A stretch of DNA of 64,000 nt, taken from NCBI RefSeq assembly GCF_004346845.1, contig NZ_SMGI01000001.1, positions 715,116 through 779,115 on the forward strand, read 5' to 3'. Made by a program: the position numbers and the translations under genes. The notes beneath the pieces are model-generated. The model searched no databases. It saw only the letters and a program-made list of their open reading frames with translations, and was not told the DNA's origin. This DNA comes from Winogradskyella wandonensis. GTDB taxonomy: Bacteria; Bacteroidota; Bacteroidia; Flavobacteriales; Flavobacteriaceae. Below are positions 38,233 through 47,847 of the stretch, piece by piece. Numbering within the stretch: position 1 is the stretch's first letter; each line of letters begins with the position of its first letter.

Positions 38233-38724
38233 ATGAAGTTAAATTATATTCTAATTTTAATAATCCTCTTTACGTCTTGTTCAGAAGATAAATTTCAACT
38301 ACCGTCTAATGCCAATGCGTTATTGACTAATAATTCTTCAAAAACGTGGATGTTGGCAAAGCGATATAATGGCGATTATCGTATGAATATGGGAGATTGT
38401 TTTTTATCTTACCGAGTAACTTATAATGATAACGGAACAACTACCGATAACAACGCTTTAAATAGGGATTGTGGAGATTCTATGAATGTTGATTGGAGTT
38501 TTTACACTGATGAAAATGGAAGCTATATAAAGTTTAAAGGCGATAAGGTAAAAGAATTGCTCAATCAAGAAAAGGACTATAAGTTTTTTAAGATATTAGA
38601 CTTATCTGATTCCTTATTGGTTGTAAGATTTAGGCATAAGCAGTTTGCAAATACAAGTCGCTTTATAACCGATTATTTGGTGCCTGAAAATGTTAAGGTA
38701 GAAGGAAGAAATTTTCATAACTAA
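38233..38724 (+). CDS. Small lipocalin-like lipoprotein
   Basis: 163 residues. The N-terminal signal ends in a lipobox LFTSC with the lipidated Cys at residue 16. The remaining 145 residues are beta-rich, starting with a TWMLAKRYNGDYR segment like bacterial lipocalin-fold lipoproteins, and keep two Cys (about residues 56 and 80) that may form a disulfide. The start is 1 base after the membrane protein stop, so it is part of the same transcription unit. Its ligand, if any, is unknown. Confidence 0.78.
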   Translation: MKLNYILILIILFTSCSEDKFQLPSNANALLTNNSSKTWMLAKRYNGDYRMNMGDCFLSYRVTYNDNGTTTDNNALNRDCGDSMNVDWSFYTDENGSYIKFKGDKVKELLNQEKDYKFFKILDLSDSLLVVRFRHKQFANTSRFITDYLVPENVKVEGRNFHN

Positions 38725-38788
38725 GAACACTTTCTAATCTATTGATTTCAATATATTTCTATGTATTAACTAACTAACCATTACTAGG

Positions 38789-40444
38789 ATGATTTCAAAA
38801 TATTACGATTTAAAAAATTTAAAAGGTGATTTAACAGGCGGATTAGTTGCTGGCGTCGTAGCCTTACCATTAGCCTTAGCCTTTGGTGTACAATCTGGCT
38901 TAGGTGCAACTGCTGGTTTATATGGCGCTATTGCCGTTGGCATATTTGCAGCCATTTTTGGAGGGACAGCTACGCAAGCAAGTGGGCCTACAGGGCCAAT
39001 GACAGTAGTATCAGCCGCTTTAGTTATTGCGGCTATTGAATTAACTGGTAGTTTAGAAGTTGCTATGCCTATAATTGTGCTTACCTTTTTAATGGGTGGT
39101 CTTTTTCAAATTATTTTTGGGTTTTTAAATATTGCAAGTTACGTTAAATACTTTCCATATCCAGTAGTTTCTGGATTTATGAGCGGTGTTGGACTTATTA
39201 TAATTATACTTCAGTTGTTTCCTTTTGCGGGGTTATCTTCAGAAAAATCAACTTGGCTTGTAATGCAAGATTTACCACGCCTATTTACAGATTTTAATTG
39301 GCAAGCCTTAGTTCTTGGGGGATTAACCGTAGTAATATATTATGTGTTTCCATACATAACAAAAGCTGTTCCTAGTGCTTTGGTAGCACTTATTTTAGCA
39401 TCTGTTGCTAGTTATTTTTTGCAATGGGATGTTCCAATTATCGGTGATATACCATCAGGTTTACCATCGTTACAACTTGAAGGCCTACTTACTATTGATT
39501 CTAGTGCTTATGGTCTTATTTTAGAATATGCATTGGTTCTGGCGGTTTTGGGTTCAATAGATTCCTTATTAACTTCTGTCATTGCAGATAATATGACAAA
39601 GACCAAGCACAATAGTAATCGCGAATTAATTGGTCAAGGTATAGGAAATGCCATTGCTGCTATTTTTGGCGGAATTCCAGGAGCTGGCGCGACAAAAGGA
39701 ACCGTTGTTAATATAAATTCAGGAGGAAAAACACGTGTCTCGGGAACTGCTCACGGATTAGTCTTATTAGCGGTTCTTCTTGGTTTAGGGACATTGGCAG
39801 GCTATATTCCGTTAGCTGTTTTAGCCGGTCTTTTAATTCCAATAGGTTTTAAAATTATAGATACCAAAGGATTAAAGCACTTATTAAGAGTGCCTAGAGC
39901 AGATGCTTTTGTACTGATTTTAGTTTTATTTATGACAACTTTTGGAAGTTTAATACAAGCTGTCGGTGTTGGGCTTTTATTAGCATCTTTATTATTTATG
40001 AAACGTTCTAGCGATATTAACGAAAAAGGTATGCAAGTCGGTACTTTAGCAGGTTTTGACGGTGAGAAACCATGGCAGGACGAAATAGAATTTTACGAAA
40101 AATATAAGGATAGAGTTTATATAAAACACCTATACGGGTCTTTGTTTTTTGGTTTTACATCTCATTTTCAAGATGAAATAAAAAATATTCCAGAACAGGT
40201 TGAAGCTTTAATAATTCGGATGGACCGCGTGCCGTTTATCGACCAATCGGGATTATATGCAATGGAAGATGCGATTTTAGATTTGGAAAAACGTGGTGTA
40301 GAAGTCGTTTTAACCGCAGTACAAGAGCAACCTAAAGACAAACTAATTTCCATTGATATTGTACCAGATTTAATTTCAGAAGCGCATATTTTCGATAATA
40401 TCAACGATGCTTTTGACTACTTAAAGCGGCAGTACAATATTTAG
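38789..40444 (+). CDS. SulP/SLC26 family inorganic anion transporter
   Basis: 551 residues with about twelve membrane segments (10-410) and a cytoplasmic STAS domain (about 430-545, with IDQSGLYAMEDAIL). The N-terminal GVVALPLALAFGVQSG and GGTATQASGPTGPM motifs are of the SulP type. It carries sulfate, bicarbonate or similar anions; in marine flavobacteria bicarbonate (SbtA/BicA-like role) and sulfate are both plausible. It is 64 bases beyond the cluster lipoprotein and probably independent. Confidence 0.92.
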   Translation: MISKYYDLKNLKGDLTGGLVAGVVALPLALAFGVQSGLGATAGLYGAIAVGIFAAIFGGTATQASGPTGPMTVVSAALVIAAIELTGSLEVAMPIIVLTFLMGGLFQIIFGFLNIASYVKYFPYPVVSGFMSGVGLIIIILQLFPFAGLSSEKSTWLVMQDLPRLFTDFNWQALVLGGLTVVIYYVFPYITKAVPSALVALILASVASYFLQWDVPIIGDIPSGLPSLQLEGLLTIDSSAYGLILEYALVLAVLGSIDSLLTSVIADNMTKTKHNSNRELIGQGIGNAIAAIFGGIPGAGATKGTVVNINSGGKTRVSGTAHGLVLLAVLLGLGTLAGYIPLAVLAGLLIPIGFKIIDTKGLKHLLRVPRADAFVLILVLFMTTFGSLIQAVGVGLLLASLLFMKRSSDINEKGMQVGTLAGFDGEKPWQDEIEFYEKYKDRVYIKHLYGSLFFGFTSHFQDEIKNIPEQVEALIIRMDRVPFIDQSGLYAMEDAILDLEKRGVEVVLTAVQEQPKDKLISIDIVPDLISEAHIFDNINDAFDYLKRQYNI

Positions 40445-40546
40445 ATTTAGTAGCACCTCACTAATAGACTATAATAGTAGAGATTTTTTCTAAGAAAAAC
40501 AGTAACTCTTTTAGTGCTTTTTATACTTATATAAAAAGAGATTATT

Positions 40547-41014
40547 ATGGGTTATATGGGGTTTGGTTTACAAAAATGGATTTATTCAATGCGTCCTCGA
40601 AAGCCATTTTCCATGAATCGGAAAGGTTCTTTTACTGTCTTACCTAAATATCAATGGGAATTTAAGCTTCAATATTCTCACACTAAACAAAACTATATCA
40701 TAAGATTTAGTATAGTTATCTTAGGTTTTTTTATACTTATTAAAATGTTTAATCAATGGAGAATATACGAGCACAATCTCTCTTATGAATTAATTGAAAT
40801 TAGAAAATCCCAAGATGATTCTGCCTTTAACTTTTTAATAAATTCAGGTAAAAGAAGGTTTGATAATGGTAATAGTCTAGGTGCTTATTCAGAATTCAAA
40901 CTTGCATACGCGATTTATCCAGACAATCAAGAGGTAAAAGAATTATTAAAAGGCACTGCAATAATAACGTGTTACAATTATGGTAAGCATTGTGAAGAAG
41001 TGAATGTGGACTAA
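40547..41014 (+). CDS. Single-pass membrane protein with TPR-like tail, unknown function
   Basis: 155 residues. A basic N-terminus rich in aromatic residues (GYMGFGLQKWIYSMRPRKPF) precedes one helix (about 50-70), then a helical region (80-140) with a TPR-like pattern (SLGAYSEFKLAYAIYPDNQEV). The function is unknown. The start ATG 40547 is the first of several Met residues. It is 103 bases after sulP and converges with the GNAT gene, overlapping it by 4 bases. Confidence 0.72.
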   Translation: MGYMGFGLQKWIYSMRPRKPFSMNRKGSFTVLPKYQWEFKLQYSHTKQNYIIRFSIVILGFFILIKMFNQWRIYEHNLSYELIEIRKSQDDSAFNFLINSGKRRFDNGNSLGAYSEFKLAYAIYPDNQEVKELLKGTAIITCYNYGKHCEEVNVD

Positions 41015-41475
41015 AATAATAAGAGCATCTTAATATTAGCGCGCTCGTAAGGATTGTCTTTTTCTAATTCTAGCTCTTTAAATCCATATTTTCGGTAAAG
41101 GTAAATGGCGTTTTCTAGTTTGGTGTTAGAATAGAGCATCAGTGCTTCTAGACCTTGAGTCTTTGCAAAATCAATGCAGTGTTGCAATAATCGTTGACCT
41201 ATTTTTTTACCTCTAGCGTTTTTTAAAACTGCCATTTTTGTTAATTCAAAAATTCCTTTTTCGTTTGTAGGCATCAAGGCTACTGTTCCGTAAACGGTTT
41301 CACCTTGTTTTGCAAAAAATATATGACCGCCTTTATTAATTATATATTTTTCAGGCTTACTTAATACCTCTTCATCATAAGGTTCTACGTAAAAAAAGGT
41401 TTGAAGCCACTCGATATTGTAATCGTAGAAAAACTTCGCGTATTTAGGATGGTAATTAATTATTTCGATTTGCAT
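41011..41475 (-). CDS. GNAT-family N-acetyltransferase
   Basis: 154 residues. The acetyl-CoA loop is NARGKKIGQRLLQHC (near 86-100), with the preceding ELTKMAVLK strand and the C-terminal YRKYGFKELE motif. Substrate unknown. Its start lies 20 bases inside the end of hutG, so it is translationally coupled to histidine degradation and may act on a related amino compound; this link is inference. Confidence 0.88.
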   Translation of the reverse strand: MQIEIINYHPKYAKFFYDYNIEWLQTFFYVEPYDEEVLSKPEKYIINKGGHIFFAKQGETVYGTVALMPTNEKGIFELTKMAVLKNARGKKIGQRLLQHCIDFAKTQGLEALMLYSNTKLENAIYLYRKYGFKELELEKDNPYERANIKMLLLF

Positions 41476-42484
41476 GTGCTTTTATAAAATCGGTAATTAA
41501 ATAAGTAATAAATTTTCCGACTTTTTTGTCGTTTTTTTTATCTGGTGCAGCTTCGCAAATATGCAGATATGTGGCGTTAGTTTCCTTAGCAAATGTAGTA
41601 ACAAATTTTCTAGCTTTAGTTGTAGAAAATCCACTTGGAGTCATTGCGCTACTTGGCATGTTTTCTATGGCATCGCAGTCAATCTCTATTCCGAAATTAG
41701 TTGTAGCTACATGAGATTTAGCGCGCTTAAGCTCTTTTGAAAATCGCAATTGTTTTCTAATTGAAATATCCTCGAATGTGTTAAATTCAATGCCTTGAGT
41801 ATCTCTAACGGCTTTCAGGTTTTCTTCAGAAATATAATTTTCGTGTAGTCCAAAAATAAAGTAGTTTTTTAAGAAACCTTCATAGTGAGCGTAGCTAAAG
41901 CCATTACCGCTATGCCGGCCTTCTAAGGCTCTAAAATCGTGATGCGCATCTAAGTTTACAACATTGACTTTTTTGTTTAATGCCAGCGAACTGCCTTTAA
42001 TGTTTCCATACGCATTGTTATGACCGCCACCAATAATAATAGGTGTTTTTTTAGCTTTTACGATAGAGTACACAAGATGTGTTACATCTTTATCTACAAC
42101 CTCTGTTAGTTTTCTAGCTAATGCAATGCGTTCTTTCTTACATAAATTTTCATTTCTTAGTTGATTAAGTGCTTCAGAATAGTTTAAATGACCTAAAATA
42201 AGAACACGACTAGCATCCAAAAACGAATTATTTTGTGTGTTTAACAAAACTTTTACAGTGGCTTCCCACGCTTTGTAAGCTCCTGTATTTCCGTAGTTTG
42301 CTATAACACCAATGTCTTCACTTACACCAAAAATAACATAGTCGACATCCAAAGCAGCAATGTCTTCGTAATTATTATTGAAGTTGGATATCAACTGAAC
42401 ACGTTCACCAAATTTGGTTTCACCTTTACGAGTTTTCGTAAACTTTTTTAGGGTATTAAACGTAAATAGGATTAGATTTTGCAT
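41456..42484 (-). CDS. hutG: Formimidoylglutamase (arginase-family ureohydrolase)
   Basis: 342 residues. Manganese motifs of the ureohydrolase fold are present: GGGHNNAYG, NLDAHHDFR and EIDCDAIE, though each is more diverged than in rocF arginases. It releases formamide from formimidoylglutamate, the last hut step. Support comes from hutI 1 kb away (43532-44770), although a coiled-coil gene lies between; hutH and hutU are not in the window. Agmatinase or arginase activity is less likely given the neighbour. Confidence 0.85.
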   Translation of the reverse strand: MQNLILFTFNTLKKFTKTRKGETKFGERVQLISNFNNNYEDIAALDVDYVIFGVSEDIGVIANYGNTGAYKAWEATVKVLLNTQNNSFLDASRVLILGHLNYSEALNQLRNENLCKKERIALARKLTEVVDKDVTHLVYSIVKAKKTPIIIGGGHNNAYGNIKGSSLALNKKVNVVNLDAHHDFRALEGRHSGNGFSYAHYEGFLKNYFIFGLHENYISEENLKAVRDTQGIEFNTFEDISIRKQLRFSKELKRAKSHVATTNFGIEIDCDAIENMPSSAMTPSGFSTTKARKFVTTFAKETNATYLHICEAAPDKKNDKKVGKFITYLITDFIKAHANRNN

Positions 42485-42580
42485 TTCAGCTAAAATTTGA
42501 TTTAAAAGTACAGTTTAATCTGATATCAAAATTGAAACAAACGAAAAAACAGAATTAAAAATAACTTAAAAACAAGAATT

Positions 42581-43465
42581 ATGAGTAACACAAACAGCAA
42601 CATCGGTCTTAAGGTAGGTTTAGGGATTTTACTCGCCTTATTTTTAGGAACCGGATTTTATGCATCCAAGGTGTACAGTGAGAAAAATGAGATGGAGAAA
42701 GACTTGCTAAGTCAGAAAAATCAGGTAATGAACGACCTAAATGTCATGGCAAAGCAATACGATGCTGCAATTGGCGAAAATGAAATCGCTAACGAAAAGC
42801 TTGTACAAGCAAGAGAGCGCATACAAGGTCTTATAGATTCTTTAAAAGTATCGCAAAATAGCGTTAATAGCTTATGGAGATACAGAAAGAAATATATGGC
42901 TTTACAAGAAGAAATGGATGTATTGCTTAAAGAAAACGACCGTTTAAAAGTAGAAAATGAGTTGTTGGCTACGACACTAGATAGCACACAAATACAATTG
43001 GCAGAGCGTTCTGCGTTTACAGACTCTCTTTTAGTTCAAAACACTGAATTAGCAGATGTTGTAAAAGATGCAGGTGCATTACAAACCATTGGTCTTAAAG
43101 GCTTTGGTGTTATCGAAAGAAGTAGCGGAAAGCTAATTCCAACAGAACGTGCTAGACGAAGCGATAAAATTAGAATATGTTATACTGTTGCACGTAACAC
43201 GTTAGCAGAAGCTGGTGACAAAGAGTTATATGTGCAAATCATTGACCCATCAAACAATGTTTTAGGTGCTAACAACCAAGTGGAGTTTGAAGACAAAGTT
43301 TTAAACTACAGTTTAATTAGTCGATTTAACTACGAAAATAGAAACTTAAACATTTGCGAATTTGTAGCGCCAAACGAGGACGAGAAATTCGAAAAAGGAC
43401 GCTATGTTGTAAATGTATTTAACGAAAAAGATTTAATTTCTACATCTGAGTTTACACTCAAGTAA
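42581..43465 (+). CDS. Membrane-anchored coiled-coil protein, unknown function
   Basis: 294 residues: a short N-terminal anchor helix (about 10-28), a coiled coil (about 35-165), and a C-terminal beta-rich domain containing two Cys (RICYTV and LNICEF). Homologues in flavobacteria are common and often mis-named as ParA-type partitioning proteins, although there is no ATPase motif here. The domain after the coil probably faces the periplasm. It is divergent from hutG and convergent with hutI, separated by a bidirectional terminator. Confidence 0.78.
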   Translation: MSNTNSNIGLKVGLGILLALFLGTGFYASKVYSEKNEMEKDLLSQKNQVMNDLNVMAKQYDAAIGENEIANEKLVQARERIQGLIDSLKVSQNSVNSLWRYRKKYMALQEEMDVLLKENDRLKVENELLATTLDSTQIQLAERSAFTDSLLVQNTELADVVKDAGALQTIGLKGFGVIERSSGKLIPTERARRSDKIRICYTVARNTLAEAGDKELYVQIIDPSNNVLGANNQVEFEDKVLNYSLISRFNYENRNLNICEFVAPNEDEKFEKGRYVVNVFNEKDLISTSEFTLK

Positions 43466-43494
43466 AAATTAATATTTGGTTGGTTAGTTTATTT

Positions 43495-43533
43495 AAAAAG
43501 CCTGAAGCAAAGATGAACTGCTTCAGGCTTTTT
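43495..43533. terminator. Bidirectional terminator between the coiled-coil gene and hutI
   Basis: AAAAAGCCTGAAGCA (43495-43509) pairs perfectly with TGCTTCAGGCTTTTT (43519-43533) around a short loop. The T-run overlaps the hutI stop codon. Confidence 0.9.
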
Positions 43534-44770
43534 ATGTCCAAAGCTGCCCATTGATAATAACAGTATCAATAGGATTGTGACCAAAAGCATAAGGGATTTC
43601 AGCATAACTATCCATTGGTTTTGTAATGATTATGTTAGCTTTTTTTCCTCGTGTGACACTTCCATACATGTTACTAAAGCCCATAGCATAAGCACCATTT
43701 ATAGTAGCTGCATTTATAGCCTCTTCTGGAGTCATTTTTAATTTTATACAAGCAGAGCTTACAACAAAATTCATATTACCACTTGGGGAAGACCCTGGAT
43801 TATAGTCTGTCGCGATAGCAAGTGGTAGTCCAGCATCAATAATTTGGCGCGCTGGTGTATATGGAATTCCTAAAAAATAGGAGCAACCGGGTAATGCTAC
43901 TGGCATGGTATCACTATTTTTAAGGGCTTTTATATCGTCGGTATTTAATTCTTCTAAGTGGTCAACCGAAAGCGCATTATGTTCTACGCCAAGCGCTACA
44001 CCGCCGAGAATATTAAATTGATTTACGTGTATTTTTGGAATAAAACCATGTTTCTTACCAGCCTCTAAAATCTGTTTAGTATCCTCAACAGAAAAATAAC
44101 CTTCTTCACAAAATACGTCTATATACTTTGCTATACGAAGCGCAGATGCCTTAGGGATAAGCTCTTTAACTATTTTGTTTACATAAGATGTTTTGTCTTG
44201 TCTATATTCTGATGGAATGGCGTGAGCGGCTAATAAGGTAGGTGCGATTCTTGCTAAGCTATCCCTTTTTATTCTGCGAATTACCTTAAGCATCTTAAGC
44301 TCGGCTTCAACTGTAAGACCATATCCTGTTTTAATTTCTACGGCACCAGTACCCATAGAAATCATTTCATTTAATCGCTTTACAGATTGCTTATACAATT
44401 CATCTTCAGAGGTATTCTGAAGTTTCTTTGCAGAATTTAATATGCCACCACCACGATTAGCGATTTCGGTATAACTTAATCCATTAATTCTATCTACAAA
44501 CTCAGACACGCGATTACCAGCATAAACAATGTGTGTATGAGAATCGCACCATGATGGCAAAACAATCTTTCCTGTGGCATCAATAACTGTTTCTGCATCA
44601 ATACCTTCGCAAAAGTCCATAGTTCCAAATTCTACAATAGTATCGTCTTGTATGTATAGATAGGCATTCTCAATGATTGGAAGTTTTTTCATGTCCTTAC
44701 CTTTAACAATCAAAACATTGTTTTCGTGAACCTGAATAAGTTGTTTTATATTTTTAATGAGAATAGACAA
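43532..44770 (-). CDS. hutI: Imidazolonepropionase
   Basis: 412 residues of the amidohydrolase fold. Metal motif SHTHIVYAGNR, then a HAIPSEYR segment, HVNQFN and ATDYNPGSSPSGN at the C-terminal metal/substrate site. It hydrolyses imidazolone-5-propionate to formimidoylglutamate, feeding hutG. The start is TTG 44770 because a stop (TAG) sits two codons upstream and no ATG is available; ATT at 44764 is an alternative. It is monocistronic and ends at a strong terminator. Confidence 0.94.
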   Translation of the reverse strand: MSILIKNIKQLIQVHENNVLIVKGKDMKKLPIIENAYLYIQDDTIVEFGTMDFCEGIDAETVIDATGKIVLPSWCDSHTHIVYAGNRVSEFVDRINGLSYTEIANRGGGILNSAKKLQNTSEDELYKQSVKRLNEMISMGTGAVEIKTGYGLTVEAELKMLKVIRRIKRDSLARIAPTLLAAHAIPSEYRQDKTSYVNKIVKELIPKASALRIAKYIDVFCEEGYFSVEDTKQILEAGKKHGFIPKIHVNQFNILGGVALGVEHNALSVDHLEELNTDDIKALKNSDTMPVALPGCSYFLGIPYTPARQIIDAGLPLAIATDYNPGSSPSGNMNFVVSSACIKLKMTPEEAINAATINGAYAMGFSNMYGSVTRGKKANIIITKPMDSYAEIPYAFGHNPIDTVIINGQLWT

Positions 44771-44826
44771 AGGCTAACATTTTAAAGTTGAAAAAATTAA
44801 AGTTACAAAAAATTAAAGATGGTCTT

Positions 44827-44866
44827 AAAAAAAACTGCCACCTCAAATAGTATTGAACTGGCAGTT
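44827..44866 (-). terminator. Rho-independent terminator after fumC
   Basis: Read on the minus strand, AACTGCCA (44866-44859) pairs with TGGCAGTT (44840-44833) and is followed by an eight-T run. Confidence 0.85.
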
Positions 44867-44875
44867 ATAATTTTA

Positions 44876-44956
44876 TGTCATGCTGTCCGGAAGCTTCGGG
44901 ATTGTTCCAGCATCTTGAGTATAGTTTTTCTTAAGACTCTGAAGTGAGTTCAGAGT
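44876..44956. repeat. REPIN-like inverted hairpin pair, family 2, copy 2
   Basis: Left unit: TGTCA-TGCTG (44876-44885), an inner CCGGAAGCTTCGGG palindrome, and CAGCA-TCTTGAG (44908-44919). Right unit, inverted: ACTCTGAA (44936-44943) pairing with TTCAGAGT (44949-44956). The same order and opposite orientations as the element at 36433-36530 mark it as one repeat family. It lies between fumC and hutI, beside a terminator. Confidence 0.7.
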
Positions 44957-44969
44957 AAAAAAACGGCAA

Positions 44970-46367
44970 TTATTTTAAACTTCCTACCATATCTTCTGGT
45001 TTTACCCAATTATCATAATCTTCCGCAGATACATAGCCTAAATTAACAGCTTCTTCTTTTAGAGTCGTACCATTTTTATGTGCTGTATTGGCAATTTCGG
45101 CAGCTTTGTAGTAACCAATCTTTGTATTTAAAGCTGTTACTAACATTAGCGAATTATTAAGCAATTGCTTAATGACTTTATGGTTTGGTTCTATGCCAGA
45201 CGCACAGTGCTCATCGAAACTAACGCAAGCATCACCAATTAACTGAGCAGATTGTAATAGGTTAGCAGCCATCATTGGCTTAAATACGTTTAGCTCGTAA
45301 TGACCTTGGGTACCACCAACCGTAACAGCCACATCGTTACCCATAACTTGGGCACAAACCATAGTTAAGGCTTCGCATTGCGTTGGATTTACTTTTCCAG
45401 GCATAATTGAACTGCCTGGCTCATTAGCAGGAATTATAATCTCTCCAATACCGGAACGTGGTCCAGAAGCCATCATTCTTATATCGTTTGCTATTTTATT
45501 TAAGGATACGGCAATTTGCTTTAAAGCACCATGCGTTTCAACTATGGCGTCATGAGCTGCAAGAGCTTCAAACTTGTTTTTTGCTGTAATAAATGGCAGA
45601 TTGGTAAAATCGGCGATATATTTTGAAACAAGAACATCATAGCCAGCTGGCGTGTTTAATCCTGTGCCAACAGCCGTTCCGCCAAGTGCTAATTCACTAA
45701 GATGTTTTAACGTATTTTCTAAAGCAATGATACCATGGTCTAATTGCGATACATAACCAGAAAATTCTTGACCTAAGGTTAAAGGTGTAGCATCCATTAA
45801 ATGCGTTCTCCCAATTTTTACTACGTCATTAAATTCAATAGATTTTTTATGAAGCGTATTTCTAAGTTGAATGATTCCAGGAATAGTTGTTTCTACAACT
45901 TTTTTATAGGCAGCAATATGCATTCCGGTAGGAAAGGTGTCATTTGATGACTGAGATTTGTTCACGTCATCGTTAGGTTGAATGGTTTTTTCGCCTTCGC
46001 CAATAACTTTGCCTGCGATTTGATGGGCACGGTTGGCAATAACTTCATTAACATTCATGTTACTTTGTGTACCAGAACCTGTTTGCCAAATAACTAATGG
46101 AAATTGGTCGTCATGTTTTCCATCTAAAATTTCATCACATACCTGCGCAATTAAATCGCGTTTACTTTCTTCTAAAACGCCAAGCTCGCAGTTAGCATGC
46201 GCCGCGGCTTTTTTTAGATAAGCAAAACCATACACGACCTCTAACGGCATTGATGCAGGAGCACCAATTTTAAAATTATTTCTAGAGCGTTCTGTTTGTG
46301 CACCCCATAGTTTATCTGCAGGGACTTTTACCTCGCCCATTGTATCTTTTTCTATTCTGTAATTCAT
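44970..46367 (-). CDS. fumC: Class II fumarate hydratase
   Basis: 465 residues. Substrate and signature motif [13 protein letters not shown] and the GTGLNTP and [10 protein letters not shown] motifs are complete. It interconverts fumarate and malate in the citric acid cycle. A TACTTTTG element (46402-46395) lies about 28 bases upstream of the ATG. The downstream hairpin at 44827-44866 ends the message. Confidence 0.96.
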   Translation of the reverse strand: MNYRIEKDTMGEVKVPADKLWGAQTERSRNNFKIGAPASMPLEVVYGFAYLKKAAAHANCELGVLEESKRDLIAQVCDEILDGKHDDQFPLVIWQTGSGTQSNMNVNEVIANRAHQIAGKVIGEGEKTIQPNDDVNKSQSSNDTFPTGMHIAAYKKVVETTIPGIIQLRNTLHKKSIEFNDVVKIGRTHLMDATPLTLGQEFSGYVSQLDHGIIALENTLKHLSELALGGTAVGTGLNTPAGYDVLVSKYIADFTNLPFITAKNKFEALAAHDAIVETHGALKQIAVSLNKIANDIRMMASGPRSGIGEIIIPANEPGSSIMPGKVNPTQCEALTMVCAQVMGNDVAVTVGGTQGHYELNVFKPMMAANLLQSAQLIGDACVSFDEHCASGIEPNHKVIKQLLNNSLMLVTALNTKIGYYKAAEIANTAHKNGTTLKEEAVNLGYVSAEDYDNWVKPEDMVGSLK

Positions 46368-46394
46368 GTTGAATTGTGTTTAATTGTAGTACTA

Positions 46395-46402
46395 CAAAAG
46401 TA
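46395..46402 (-). promoter_or_regulatory. Probable -7 element for fumC
   Basis: The minus strand reads TACTTTTG, an exact match to TAnnTTTG. Its distance of about 28 bases from the ATG is normal; a -33 TTTG is not obvious. Confidence 0.5.
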
Positions 46403-46565
46403 CGATTTACAAGTCATTTTTGATAAGTAATCTTCTTGAAAAATTTAAATACAAATTATGGAATTCTAAAAATTTCAAATCTATTTTTATGAAATTCACA
46501 TTGATTTTCAATTGCATAAAAACTAATTTGCTTCGCTAATACTAACTAAATTATTCTCACGTCTA

Positions 46566-47843
46566 ATGGGAAAGAAAATCAACTTCATTGTCTTAACACT
46601 TATTGTTATTTTTTGTGCCTTTACGGCTACGAGTTATCAAGAACTATCTTCAACAATTGATAAAGGCGATACGGCTTGGATGCTTGTGGCGAGTGCCTTT
46701 GTTTTACTTATGACGCCTGGATTATCTTTTTTCTATGGTGGTATGATAAATAAGAAGAATGTCATATCTACGATGCTTCAAAGTTTTGTTGCACTTGGTG
46801 TAATCAGCGTACTTTGGGTTTTGGTTGGTTTTAGCTTGGCATTTGGAGATAGTATTGGGGGAATAATCGGTAACCCATTGACATACCTTAATTTTAAAGA
46901 TGTTGGGATAGAACCAAATCCTAATTTCTCGGATTCTATTCCATTTTTATTGTATGCATTATTTCAACTAAAATTTGCCATAATTACGCCTGCATTAATT
47001 ACAGGAAGTTTTGCTGGCCGAATTCGTTTTAGAAGTTACATATTGTTTATGGTGCTTTTTAGCTTATTAATCTATAGCCCACTAGCACACATGACTTGGC
47101 ATCCTGATGGATTGCTTAGAAATTGGGGTGTTTTAGATTTTGCAGGTGGTACAGTAGTACACATGTCAGCTGGGTTTGCTGCTTTAGCAGGGGCAATTTA
47201 TTTAGGAAAGCGTAAAAAAGCTGAAGAAAGTCCAGCTAATGTGCCATATGTTATTTTAGGCACAGGATTGCTTTGGTTTGGTTGGTTTGGATTTAATGCG
47301 GGCTCTGCGCTTGGAGCAAATGGCGATGCGGTTATTGCCTTTGCAAATACCAATGTTGCTTCTGCCACAGCAATGATAGCTTGGTTGTTTTACGAGCGTT
47401 TTATGGGGCGCAAAATGTCTGCTGTTGGTGCTTGTATAGGAGCTGTTGTTGGTTTAGTAGCAATTACACCTGCAGCTGGTTTTGTTAATATTGGGCAGTC
47501 TATTTTAATTGGTTTTGTTGCTTCGATAGTGTCTAACTGGATGATTCACCTTAAGAACAAAACAAGTATTGATGATACGTTGGATGTGTTTCCTTCGCAT
47601 GGTATAGGCGGTGTTGTAGGTATGATTTTAACAGCTGTTTTTGCTGCAAATGTTGGACTGGTTTACGGAGAGACAGAAACCTTCTACTATCACATCATTG
47701 CTTTATTTATTACAGCAATATTTACGTTTGGAGGAAGTTATTTACTGTTCTTTTTAGTTGATAAGCTATTAAAAATGCGTGTTAGAGACGACCAAGAGGA
47801 GCGAGGACTGGATATTAGTCAGCATGGTGAAACTGTAGAATAG
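46566..47843 (+). CDS. amt: Ammonium transporter
   Basis: 425 residues, an N-terminal signal-like helix and about eleven membrane helices. The Amt signature DFAGGTVVHMSAGFAAL (near residues 191-207) holds the first pore His, and PSHGIGGVVG holds the second. It brings in ammonium. There is no PII-family glnK/glnB next to it, unlike many bacteria. The preceding 200 bases upstream are AT-rich and hold its promoter, but I could not place a consensus site. Confidence 0.94.
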   Translation: MGKKINFIVLTLIVIFCAFTATSYQELSSTIDKGDTAWMLVASAFVLLMTPGLSFFYGGMINKKNVISTMLQSFVALGVISVLWVLVGFSLAFGDSIGGIIGNPLTYLNFKDVGIEPNPNFSDSIPFLLYALFQLKFAIITPALITGSFAGRIRFRSYILFMVLFSLLIYSPLAHMTWHPDGLLRNWGVLDFAGGTVVHMSAGFAALAGAIYLGKRKKAEESPANVPYVILGTGLLWFGWFGFNAGSALGANGDAVIAFANTNVASATAMIAWLFYERFMGRKMSAVGACIGAVVGLVAITPAAGFVNIGQSILIGFVASIVSNWMIHLKNKTSIDDTLDVFPSHGIGGVVGMILTAVFAANVGLVYGETETFYYHIIALFITAIFTFGGSYLLFFLVDKLLKMRVRDDQEERGLDISQHGETVE

Positions 47844-47847
47844 AATT

